NCBI GenBank assembly: GCA_021824175.1
Contig: JAKALP010000016.1
Coordinates: 1-64,000 of the forward strand
Length of the DNA stretch: 64,000 nt
Direction: 5' to 3'
DNA from: Deltaproteobacteria bacterium
GTDB taxonomy: Bacteria; Desulfobacterota; Desulfobacteria; Desulfobacterales; Desulfosarcinaceae
The translations under genes and the position numbers were made by a program. The notes under the pieces were generated by a model. The model had not been told where the DNA came from and did not search any database. It saw only the letters and a program-made list of their open reading frames with translations. Below, in pieces: positions 27,655 through 35,818 of the stretch. Each line of letters opens with the position of its first letter. The stretch's first letter is position 1.

Positions 27655-27787
27655 GAAAAAACAGGCCTGTGCAACCATGGTGACTCAACACGGAGTTAAG
27701 GAGCAGGGTGCCGTATTTGGCATTTGACATTTTTTCACCCCCTCCCATAAATATGGGCTCCCAATTCAAAGAGGAGTTTTAATTATC

Positions 27788-28789
27788 ATGAGTCGTGCTG
27801 AAACAAAAACCATCCGGGCCCTTGGACTTTGTTCCGGCGGTCTGGATAGCATGCTGGCCGCATTGGTGCTGCGCCGCCAAGGAATTCAGGTCGAGTGGAT
27901 CACCTTTGAAACCCCATTTTTTACGGCCGATAAAGCGCGCCGGGCCGCCGCCCAGACCGGCATTGCGCTCCGCATTCAGGATATCACCGCGGATTACCTG
28001 GTGATGCTCAAGAATCCGCCGGCTGGTTATGGCAAAAACATGAATCCCTGCATGGATTGCCACACCTTGATGTTTCGCAAAGCCGGTGAGCTAATGCTGG
28101 CCAATGGATATGATTTTCTTTTCAGCGGCGAGGTGTTGGGGCAGCGGCCCATGTCGCAGACCGCTTCCTCGCTGCGTTACGTGGAGAAGCATTCCGGCTT
28201 TGATGGCAATATCCTGCGACCCTTGAGCGCCCAGCGCCTGCCGGCAACGGTCATGGAACAGGAGGGGCGGGTGGATCGCGCTCAATTGTTGGCTTTGAGC
28301 GGCCGTTCACGCAAACCCCAAATGGATTTGGCCGCACAGTTCGGGATTGTTGATTTTCCAACACCCGCGGGCGGGTGTTTGCTGACCGACCCCGGCTATT
28401 CCCGGCGTTTGAGGGATTTGATGGACCATGAAGTGGAATTGACGCCCGCTGGGCTGCATCTGCTTCAACATGGCCGCCACCTGCGCTTGAACGCCACCAC
28501 CAAAATCGTGGTCGGCCGAACTCAGCAGGACAATGAGCAGATTCAGAAATTGGTCGATCCCCAATGTGATGTAACCATAAAGGTTAAAGGCTATCCCGGT
28601 CCAACGGTTCTTATGCCCGGTGGCGGTTTGCCGCCCTTGATCAATCTGGCGGCCTGTATTTGTGCCGGATACAGCAAAGCGCCCAAGGAGCAGCCGTGCG
28701 CGGTTCAGATCAGCTCGAGCAGTGGTGTTCAAACCATTACGATATTGCCCATTACGCCCCAGGAGGCCAAGCGGTTTCTGATCCTCTGA
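27788..28789 (+). CDS. PP-loop tRNA-thiolation-type enzyme with NFACT-R-like C-terminus
   Basis: A 333-residue protein. The N-terminal half is a PP-loop ATP pyrophosphatase: CSGGLDSMLAAL at about 15-26 and a CxxC in NPCMDCH (about 87-92), as in MnmA/ThiI/TtuA sulfurtransferases. A further Cys lies in PAGGCLLTD (about 196). The C-terminal part (about 215-310) resembles the NFACT-R/DUF814 fold (GRHLRLNATTKIVVGR, GPTVLMPG). The likely role is tRNA thiolation or a related adenylating step; the target base is unknown. Ribosome site GAGGAG has a long 11-base spacer. Confidence 0.8.
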   Translation: MSRAETKTIRALGLCSGGLDSMLAALVLRRQGIQVEWITFETPFFTADKARRAAAQTGIALRIQDITADYLVMLKNPPAGYGKNMNPCMDCHTLMFRKAGELMLANGYDFLFSGEVLGQRPMSQTASSLRYVEKHSGFDGNILRPLSAQRLPATVMEQEGRVDRAQLLALSGRSRKPQMDLAAQFGIVDFPTPAGGCLLTDPGYSRRLRDLMDHEVELTPAGLHLLQHGRHLRLNATTKIVVGRTQQDNEQIQKLVDPQCDVTIKVKGYPGPTVLMPGGGLPPLINLAACICAGYSKAPKEQPCAVQISSSSGVQTITILPITPQEAKRFLIL

Positions 28790-28871
28790 GAGTCGTTCAC
28801 GGGCGCGAACCGATAAAATAAAAAATAATTATAGTTGGTTATACTAAGTTGGGGTTAGGGTGTGGTGCGCA

Positions 28872-28966
28872 GTTCATAATTCTGAACTTAATCGATTTTG
28901 ATAAAATTACAATGATTACAGTTTGATATATTGATGTTGGGAAATGGCGGGTTCAAGATTGTGAAC
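28872..28966. promoter_or_regulatory. two GTTCA-N6-TGAAC palindromes, 79 bases apart
   Basis: Identical half-sites GTTCA...TGAAC at 28872-28887 and 28951-28966. The second runs into another palindrome ACTTGG-ATAC-CCAAGT (28965-28980). They lie in an AT-rich gap between convergent genes and 41 bases upstream of a good sigma-70-like promoter. They look like operator sites of an unidentified dimeric regulator. Confidence 0.5.
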
Positions 28967-29006
28967 TTGGATACCCAAGTGTGTCCATAACAACTGCAGC
29001 GGATTT

Positions 29007-29035
29007 TTGGGATAACCATGCAATGTGTTTATAAT
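29007..29035 (+). promoter_or_regulatory. sigma-70-like promoter of a putative small RNA
   Basis: TTGGGA (29007-29012), 17-base spacer, perfect TATAAT (29030-29035). No protein gene follows on this strand before a strong terminator at 29157-29203. Confidence 0.5.
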
Positions 29036-29041
29036 ATATTG

Positions 29042-29203
29042 AAATTAATAATTTAATTTTTATGGGGAAGATATCGCAATTATAGTTGGAAACTGGCAAG
29101 CTGTTTGCATTTATATAAAACGCCAAACCAATAGTTTTTTCATCTGTTCTCCTCCTAAACGGCCAAGCGAATGTGATTCGCTTGGCCGTTTTCCTTTTTA
29201 AAA
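29042..29203 (+). ncRNA. putative intergenic small RNA, about 160 nt
   Basis: Defined by the promoter above and a strong terminator. No ribosome-bound open frame exists inside. Just before the terminator stem it carries a CU-rich segment TTCTCCTCCT, complementary to Shine-Dalgarno sequences, a frequent arrangement in trans-acting sRNAs. This is a prediction from layout only. The same stretch is antisense-free because both flanking genes converge on it. Confidence 0.4.
29157..29203 (+). terminator. rho-independent terminator
   Basis: Hairpin with 14-base stem, ACGGCCAAGCGAAT / ATTCGCTTGGCCGT, 3-base loop, followed by TTTTCCTTTTT on the plus strand. The T-tract orientation fits a plus-strand transcript rather than the minus-strand gene ending at 29209. 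Confidence 0.85.
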
Positions 29204-29208
29204 TTTGG

Positions 29209-30339
29209 TTAGAAATCGATGGGCCAGCCTTCATAGGCGCAGCGGAAAAGTCGAGTTAATTTTTCTTGGTCAGGCACCCGCGCGGCAGACTGGATCGACC
29301 CTTGGGAAAGGATCTTGGTGACCATTTCCGGCAGCGTGGCCTCGAATTGTTCGCTGTCGGCAATGCACGTCCTCAAGCAGGTGGGGTGGCCGAGTTGGGC
29401 GGCACAGGTTTGGATCTTGGTCACCAGCGAGAGTGCACCCTCTGAAGAGGCATCGTGGGTCAAACCGCAAAAGCGGGCGATCTCGGCATATTTTCCCGTG
29501 GTTTGGATGGAGCCGTTGATTAAAAACATCATGGCGTATGGCAGCATCAGGCCGGCGGCGATTCCAAAAGGCAGCATGTGGGTGATGGATAGAGCCCCCG
29601 CGGCGCATTGAGCCAAACCTGCTAATGGGGCTTGGCTGGAGGCCAGTTCGGCCAGAAAGGCTGCGCGTTGAAGCTGGTTGCGAGCCTCGCCCTCCTCCCC
29701 TTGCTGGGACACAAGGGGCAGATTTTCTATCACCAAGCGGCTCGCCATCAAAGTCGGTCCGTCGGTCAGGCAGCTACCCCAAGGAGAGGTGTAGCCCTCA
29801 ATGGCTTTGCATAAAGCCCCCATGCTGATTTCAGCGATGACCGACAGAGATAAATGGGCATACATTTCCGGAGCTAAAATGGCCACATCTGGAATATCGC
29901 TCAAATGCTCGGCCATGGAGAGGATTTGGGTCTCATCGTGTGCAGGCAATATATCGGAGTCGGAGTCCATGGTTACGGGAATGGCCATGAATCGGACCTG
30001 CTTTTCGGCCGCCCGCCCACCGTTGGCCAATTGTCGCGTGATGGATTTCGCGGTGTCCATGCAGACTCTGCTGCCAAGCGCGATAATCCAATCTGGCTGG
30101 TATTCTCCAATCATTCGTCCACCGCGTTCAACGACATCCTGATTGAGCTCATTTTCGACCTGATCAAAAATCAGGCACTGAGTTCCCGCGGCCATGACTT
30201 GATCCGTAACCCGCTGAATCAAGCCGGAAGGGGTAAGTTCCTTTTCCGTGACCACAAAGGCCTTTTTATCCTGGATGAGATGGAGATAGTCCAGCGCATG
30301 ATCTCCGCAGACGATGGTGGGGCATGAAAAGGTCCACAT
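29209..30339 (-). CDS. iron-alcohol-dehydrogenase fold protein lacking the metal ligands
   Basis: A 376-residue member of the Fe-ADH / dehydroquinate-synthase-like superfamily. Aligned by eye to FucO, the four metal ligands (Asp196, His200, His263, His277 in FucO) are replaced by Gly174, Lys178, Gly248 and Phe258. The NAD-binding GGGS is ALGS (87-90), though DTAKS follows normally. The rest of the fold, including AIEGYTS and the LMLPYAM helix, is kept. It is probably not a normal metal-dependent dehydrogenase: a binding protein, or an enzyme with new chemistry. AGGAGG lies 5 bases before the ATG. It is monocistronic. Confidence 0.85.
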   Translation of the reverse strand: MWTFSCPTIVCGDHALDYLHLIQDKKAFVVTEKELTPSGLIQRVTDQVMAAGTQCLIFDQVENELNQDVVERGGRMIGEYQPDWIIALGSRVCMDTAKSITRQLANGGRAAEKQVRFMAIPVTMDSDSDILPAHDETQILSMAEHLSDIPDVAILAPEMYAHLSLSVIAEISMGALCKAIEGYTSPWGSCLTDGPTLMASRLVIENLPLVSQQGEEGEARNQLQRAAFLAELASSQAPLAGLAQCAAGALSITHMLPFGIAAGLMLPYAMMFLINGSIQTTGKYAEIARFCGLTHDASSEGALSLVTKIQTCAAQLGHPTCLRTCIADSEQFEATLPEMVTKILSQGSIQSAARVPDQEKLTRLFRCAYEGWPIDF

Positions 30340-30735
30340 GGTGTCCTCCTGTTCGGGCCGGTTGCCCTAACATTTTCAGATGTCGCCTCACCTAAAAGGC
30401 AATTCGACTTCACTCAATGGCATTGAGCCGCCAAACTGGGGGTATCGCTCTCAGGGGGGGAGGCCGTTGGCGGTGGTGGAACGATTGATTTTTGGTTTGG
30501 CAGAAGAAGCGGCCACTTCTCCTGCCTTGAGGCGCAATAAAAGCAACCTAATGTTAAGTTGAAACAAAAGTCAAAGAAATGGTTTGTTTTATGAAAACTT
30601 CCGTTTTATTTTAAAACACAATGATGTTTTCAAAAATAAAATGCTTAAAAGTCCTATGGTTTGTCATTATTGAATATTGTTACGCAATAAAACAGTTATA
30701 CCACTAAATTCTATTTATAAACGAGGCGGCCAATT
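30340..30735. other. AT-rich intergenic region between divergent genes
   Basis: No gene. The right half is very AT-rich. A palindrome TATTG-TTACG-CAATA lies at 30675-30689, about 45 bases before the next start, and could be an operator. Confidence 0.5.
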
Positions 30736-32967
30736 ATGAATAAGAAAGAGCGCGCGTTGTCGGCCATTTTGGCAGTCTTTCCGACCGCTGAAAACTTTTC
30801 GCAATTCGCGGATAACCAGCAGAATCTGAAAACACTGCAATCCTTCATCGATTTTGCCTTGTCCAACGGACTGATTGAGGCTTCTGACGAAGATCTCTTG
30901 GAAGAGCTCATCTACAGCCATGCCCGACCCAAGGAGATGTGCATGCCGCCCAATCATATCAATTTTGAAAGCTTTTTCAGTCAGAAGGAGGTTTTGCTCG
31001 ATCTGAATCTCTCAGCCCGCGCCCTAACCAACCGCATCAATGCCTTGCTCGATGAGCATGAGATCGATTTGCCCAAGGTGAGCAACTCCATGTTGACGCG
31101 TTTCAAAAAGGAACCCGCCGACACCCTTCATAAGCAAAATGTACTCCGAAGTCTGGCCTTCTGGCTGGGCCACGATCGCGCCCAACTTGGGCCCCACTGG
31201 AATTTTGAAACGCTCATGGCCATGTGCAGTGAGAGCAAGGGGGCCGCTGACTACCGGGAGGGCGTCCGCATAGGATTTGCATTGTACAGCCGCGGCGATG
31301 TCATTGACCATGACACGCTGGGCTGGCTCAAACGCGAGCTGAAAAGCTATATTGACCAGGCCATTGGCCGGTTTTCCTATGGCCGTTGGGGCAAGGTCAG
31401 GTCCCATGACATCACCACATTGTTCGTGGATTTTCCCAAGGAGAACAAGGTCAGTAATCCAGCGTCCTATCGCCAGTGTCTGCAAAGCGCTGTTTCATTG
31501 GCCCATCAACTGGCCATCCGCTGGTCGTTGTCCAACTATTATTCCCAGAACCGTTTGCTGTCCATCGGCATTGCCGCCGGCAATTTCGGCAATCTGGACA
31601 ACTATCTCTTATCCATTCTGAATGCCAAACTGCCCGGCGACCCCGTCATCCGGCTTACCGATTACGCCCGGCAGTGCATCCAGATTAATGATATCCGGGT
31701 CACGCTCAGCAGTCAGCCGGCCGCAACCGTGCTGTTTAACGAGGTCACACTGACCATTTGGTGGGTCGTGGGGCTGTGGAGCTATCTATACTTCGATTTC
31801 GTGCCCAATCTCCTGGAGGACCCGCTGTTACAAAGCGATGTGGCCTCTACCCTGCAGCTGGCCAGCAAGCTCTGGTTGTCGGGGTTCCATGATTCCATTG
31901 CCGAGGAGGGGGGCTCCAATGCCATCAATACTTTTTTTCGGTTCCCGCACAACTCCTTGCTGGGTCTGGAGATTTCAAAGACCCTGTACTACCGACGGCG
32001 GTATTGGGAAGCGCTGGAAGTTTTACGCATCATTTTAAATCTCGACCCGCTTCACGTTAATGCAAGGACTTTTCGTATGGTGCTGCTGCGCAATCTGGCT
32101 ACGGATGCGCCCTCTTACTCCATTGCCGATGGGCTGTTCAAACAAGTGTATCAAGAGGCCGCGTTGATCCAAACCCACTGCGGCGTGATGACCGAAGATT
32201 TCTACTGTGAGTATGGTATCGCGCTTCTGGCCCAAGCCATGATTACGCTGCGCCACATGCGCAACCGAAGCCCCAGCGACACAATTGACGGCGTGGATAT
32301 GCCAACATTAAAGCAAGAAGTATTTAAAGCCCTTGCCCAAGCCGATTCGCTGTTTTCCCAGGGTCAGATGCTTTCGCCGTCGGGCTCAAGATCCAACTAT
32401 ATGCGCAACACCATCAAAGTGATTCAAAACATATTGCGCAACGATGAACAACTTTTCCATGACGCCAGTCGGAAGATCGACGCCACGCTGGCCATCGTCA
32501 AGGACCCTACCCGGGATTACCAATGGCAGCTTGGCTTTCTCAGGGAAGATTTCCCCCAGGTTCGGCCGTTCGAGCTCATCGAGTATGCATTTACTTTCAT
32601 GAACAACAAACATGTCGACGCTATTGCTTTGCAGGCCTATCGTCCCACTGTCTATTTTTGCACGGCCGTTGCGTGGTGGGATTTATTCCCCGCGCGCACA
32701 GTGGCCATCGCTAAGCGCAGCATTCAACTGTTGCAGGATGCCGTGACAATCGCCAAGGAGATGGAAAAGCTCAACATCTGCATCTATTCCTTCACCCGCA
32801 CATACGGTGAAATGATGCCGATCCAGACCTTTATTGACCACATCAATAAAGGGCTTGCCATGATTCTGGAAGATGTTGGGCCGGATTTGCAGCGGCGCCA
32901 AGATCAGGAAGTCATCCAGCCCAAAAGCAAAAATCAGACGCGCCTTTTGATGACGCTCAATTTTTAG
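30736..32967 (+). CDS. large HTH / class III cyclase-like / TPR protein
   Basis: A 743-residue soluble protein, family not recognised. Residues about 85-125 look helix-turn-helix-like (NLSARALTNRINALL). Residues about 225-328 resemble a class III nucleotidyl cyclase domain: DITTLFVDF with Asp232 at the first metal position, LLSIGIAAGNFGN, then LPGDPVIRLTDYARQC like the IGDxVNLAARL segment. The second metal region is not evident, so it may be inactive. Residues about 400-620 look TPR-like. The architecture recalls transcriptional or signalling proteins with a sensory cyclase fold. All of this is inference from pattern. It converges with the mla genes. Confidence 0.7.
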   Translation: MNKKERALSAILAVFPTAENFSQFADNQQNLKTLQSFIDFALSNGLIEASDEDLLEELIYSHARPKEMCMPPNHINFESFFSQKEVLLDLNLSARALTNRINALLDEHEIDLPKVSNSMLTRFKKEPADTLHKQNVLRSLAFWLGHDRAQLGPHWNFETLMAMCSESKGAADYREGVRIGFALYSRGDVIDHDTLGWLKRELKSYIDQAIGRFSYGRWGKVRSHDITTLFVDFPKENKVSNPASYRQCLQSAVSLAHQLAIRWSLSNYYSQNRLLSIGIAAGNFGNLDNYLLSILNAKLPGDPVIRLTDYARQCIQINDIRVTLSSQPAATVLFNEVTLTIWWVVGLWSYLYFDFVPNLLEDPLLQSDVASTLQLASKLWLSGFHDSIAEEGGSNAINTFFRFPHNSLLGLEISKTLYYRRRYWEALEVLRIILNLDPLHVNARTFRMVLLRNLATDAPSYSIADGLFKQVYQEAALIQTHCGVMTEDFYCEYGIALLAQAMITLRHMRNRSPSDTIDGVDMPTLKQEVFKALAQADSLFSQGQMLSPSGSRSNYMRNTIKVIQNILRNDEQLFHDASRKIDATLAIVKDPTRDYQWQLGFLREDFPQVRPFELIEYAFTFMNNKHVDAIALQAYRPTVYFCTAVAWWDLFPARTVAIAKRSIQLLQDAVTIAKEMEKLNICIYSFTRTYGEMMPIQTFIDHINKGLAMILEDVGPDLQRRQDQEVIQPKSKNQTRLLMTLNF

Positions 32968-32981
32968 AAGCTTCTATGGTT

Positions 32982-34022
32982 CTACGGGCGGGCGCCGGCA
33001 TCGGTGGCGGCGGGCGGCGCTTCAGCCGGCAGGTTGCCGCGGATGATTACATTTTGCTGCAGCGAATCAACGACACGATTGACCTGCTCTACGCCTTGAC
33101 GGATCTCTTCAATGCCCTCGGCAAAACTCGTAGAAATCTGGGGCACCTTTTGGCTGCCGTCTTTGACATTGCCCATGATGGCTTGAAGATCATCGGCGGA
33201 TCTTTGAATATTCGATAAAATTTGCTGAGCCTGTTTGACGCTGGCTTGGATCGATGCGCCCGTATCCCGGTAGATGATCAGATTCTCCTGCACCAGATCC
33301 ATGGTGTGCGGGGCTTTGGCCACGACTGTTTGGATGTCCTCAAGAATTTGTTCCAAACGCGCGATACTATCTACCATCTGCTGCAATACATTTTCGGATT
33401 TGAGCATCAGCCCCATGGGGCCTTTTCCGGATTCCAGATCGGTGGTGATCTGTTTGAGATTGGTGCTAATGACTTCTACGTTTTTCAATGAAATCATCAA
33501 GGGGCCATCGGTCCTGCTCAGCGTTTCGGTGACCTGGGATATCTCCTGGATCGCTTTGACTACCGTTTTAGCGGCTTTTTCCACTTCAAACTCCGTCAGC
33601 ACATCGGTAATGGAACGTTTTTCCCGCGAAGGGATCTCTCCGCCGTGGGCAATTAATGGCGCATCGGTGGAACCGGGGATGATGGCAATATACTCCGAAC
33701 CGATCAGGGTGGGGCTTTCTACCGTTGCAACCGCATCTTGCCGAATGCGGGAAGCATACTTCTCAAAAATAGCCAATTTGACCAAGACGCGATTTTTTTC
33801 CAAGGTGATATCCGCCACCTTGCCGATATCGGCGCGAAACAGTTTAACTGCCGCATTTTCCTGCAAATTGTACGTTTCATTAAAGGAAGTATAGTAGGTG
33901 ACGTAGGTTTTGAACCAGTCTTTGCCCCTACCGATAATCACCACGGTGGCCATGAGCAGTAAAATCACGGCAACGATGAAGGCGCCGACCAAACGCTCCA
34001 TTTTTGAGAATTCCATTTCCAT
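32982..34022 (-). CDS. mlaD: MlaD/Mce-family lipid-binding protein
   Basis: A 346-residue Mce protein. One N-terminal membrane helix (about 9-31) precedes a single Mce domain (about 38-120, with LFRADIGKVADITLEKNRVLVKLAI and LIGSEYIAIIPG). A long helical C-terminal region (about 145-320) follows, as in Mce proteins that form periplasmic tunnels, and a Pro/Ala-rich tail. It is the substrate-binding part of an Mla-type phospholipid transporter. It lies 14 bases after the ATPase gene in the same operon. AAGGA precedes the ATG. Confidence 0.9.
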   Translation of the reverse strand: MEMEFSKMERLVGAFIVAVILLLMATVVIIGRGKDWFKTYVTYYTSFNETYNLQENAAVKLFRADIGKVADITLEKNRVLVKLAIFEKYASRIRQDAVATVESPTLIGSEYIAIIPGSTDAPLIAHGGEIPSREKRSITDVLTEFEVEKAAKTVVKAIQEISQVTETLSRTDGPLMISLKNVEVISTNLKQITTDLESGKGPMGLMLKSENVLQQMVDSIARLEQILEDIQTVVAKAPHTMDLVQENLIIYRDTGASIQASVKQAQQILSNIQRSADDLQAIMGNVKDGSQKVPQISTSFAEGIEEIRQGVEQVNRVVDSLQQNVIIRGNLPAEAPPAATDAGARP

Positions 34023-34036
34023 AGCTGATTCCTTAA

Positions 34037-34762
34037 TTATCGCTTCCCAGCGTCATCTTCCGCTGTTGTCCCTGTCGGCTTCGCCGGCACGGTCTCGGCA
34101 GTCAACCGTCCATCGGCAATTCGTACCTTGCGGTTCACAAACGGGCTCAACAAGCGCTCATCATAGGAGAAAAAGACGATGGGCAGGCGCTCATCAATCA
34201 AGCGATTAAAAATGCCTGCCAGGGCATCGAATTTCGAATGGCCGACAACCATCTCCGGCTGGTCAAGCAGCAGGATCTCCGGCATTTTGATTAATTCACG
34301 AACAATGATGGCGCTCTGCACTTCCATGGGTGTGAGCCCGGCCGGGCGCTGATCTATCTTTTCTTCGATCCCCATCGCGCGGCATAGCGCCATGGCCGGT
34401 TCATCCAGGTCAATATCAAGCTTGTTCTCGTGATAGTAGCGCGGGAGCAACAAATTTTGCTTCACTGACAGATTGCTGATGAGCGCGACTCCAGGGGAGA
34501 CATAGCCGATTTTGCGCTTGCAGCCTAACATATCATTATAGCGACGCAAATCATGATGCTGCCCCTTGAATACGTAAGAGCCGCGAAGCGGTCGCACCAA
34601 AGTGGCCAATGCCCTGAGAAAAAGGCGCCCATCATCTGCTTGCGGGCTCTCGACGGCACACACATCTCCCGGCGCCAGGATAAACGAAAATCCTTGAATG
34701 CCATGTCCCGAACCCATGGCAGCCAGGCTGTAATCATAGAGTTCCAGGCTGTAAAAACTCAT
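34037..34762 (-). CDS. MlaF-like ABC subunit with degenerate ATPase motifs
   Basis: A 241-residue ABC-ATPase-fold protein in the MlaF position. The start at 34762 overlaps the mlaE stop by four bases (ATGA), so the longer frame is rejected. The Walker A region (about 37-48) lacks GxxGxGK[S/T] completely. The signature LSGG is LTPM (143-146). Walker B ILLLDQPE has Gln168 in place of catalytic Glu. The H-loop His is Tyr200, and the Q-loop Gln is replaced by Pro90. The fold and operon place are intact, so this is a pseudo-ATPase unless another subunit supplies ATP hydrolysis. Confidence 0.88.
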   Translation of the reverse strand: MSFYSLELYDYSLAAMGSGHGIQGFSFILAPGDVCAVESPQADDGRLFLRALATLVRPLRGSYVFKGQHHDLRRYNDMLGCKRKIGYVSPGVALISNLSVKQNLLLPRYYHENKLDIDLDEPAMALCRAMGIEEKIDQRPAGLTPMEVQSAIIVRELIKMPEILLLDQPEMVVGHSKFDALAGIFNRLIDERLPIVFFSYDERLLSPFVNRKVRIADGRLTAETVPAKPTGTTAEDDAGKR

Positions 34763-35535
34763 AGATAAAAAACAATCGAAATAAATACGTTCATCACCAG
34801 ACAATAAAGAAAACACTCCACCGCCGAGCGGGACGTCGCAATGGGCACTTCGGTAATCTGATGTTTGGCTTCAAAACCGCGATAGAGGCAGGTGACTGTG
34901 ATGGTGATACCGAACAGTACGGCTTTGATCAGTCCCACCCCGATGTCGGATAGGGTGACGGCCTTGGCGATACGATACAAAAAGTGGCTCATGGGGATGG
35001 ACGCAATGGCCCAGACAATGGCATAGCCGCCAAGGATGGATACCAGATCAAAAACAATAAAGAGGCCCACCATGGCGGAGGTAATCCCCACCAGCCGGGG
35101 CAGGCACACAAAACGGATGGGGTCTAAGCCAGCCATTTCGATGGCTTCCAGCTCTTTGAGTACACGCATGTAACTGATTTCAATGGTCACGGCCGTGGCA
35201 GATCGCAAGATGACCAGTTGCGCGGTAATGATGGGGCCGATCTCGCGCACGATGAGCAACACTGATAATCGGCTGAAGTCATACTGGCCGGAGAGTTTGC
35301 TGAATTCAATGATGACCAGGCACCCGATCAGCAACGCAATGGGGATCAGGATGGGCAGGGCCTGAACGGCCGTGAAATAGAGCTGTTGCACAATAATGCG
35401 GCGCACCAACACCCTGCCGGCTTTAGGCGGGTTGTACACCTGGGAGAAGATACGAAAGACCAAGGCAAACAGGTCCATCAGGTGCGTGATGGAGGCGATG
35501 GCTTTACGGCCAATGTAGCCAATGACCCTTTCCAT
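34759..35535 (-). CDS. mlaE: MlaE-family ABC permease
   Basis: A 258-residue permease of the MlaE/TTG2B family. It has about five membrane helices and the conserved cytoplasmic coupling segment EISYMRVLKELEAIEMAGLDP (about 119-139), then a LPRLVG helix. It forms the inner-membrane channel of the Mla transporter. It is first gene of a three-gene operon (mlaE-mlaF-like-mlaD). No mlaA, mlaB or mlaC homologue is nearby. Confidence 0.92.
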   Translation of the reverse strand: MERVIGYIGRKAIASITHLMDLFALVFRIFSQVYNPPKAGRVLVRRIIVQQLYFTAVQALPILIPIALLIGCLVIIEFSKLSGQYDFSRLSVLLIVREIGPIITAQLVILRSATAVTIEISYMRVLKELEAIEMAGLDPIRFVCLPRLVGITSAMVGLFIVFDLVSILGGYAIVWAIASIPMSHFLYRIAKAVTLSDIGVGLIKAVLFGITITVTCLYRGFEAKHQITEVPIATSRSAVECFLYCLVMNVFISIVFYL

Positions 35536-35818
35536 AGATGGTGATTGATTCTTTCCCAGAGGCCAAAGGCCGGAGTTGCGCCCTAACCTTTATCGCGTGA
35601 CGGACTTGACGGCCTTCCCGATGTGCAGGGAGCGGGCACGTTTCCCGCCCCAGTGTGAAGGATGCAGGGGGAATATTAGGGCTTATCATTTCTTTTGCCC
35701 ATAACCGCCGTGGCTTACACGCTGTTCATGGTGTTCGGTTGACTTCCTATAACTCTTACAATATATTACGAAACACGGTCAATCGATTTAGATAACTCAT
35801 TAATAATAAAAGATTAAA

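Noticed and set aside
28953-29234. Minus-strand frame of 93 codons over the putative small RNA
   Set aside because: It includes the terminator stem in its coding sequence and has no ribosome site.
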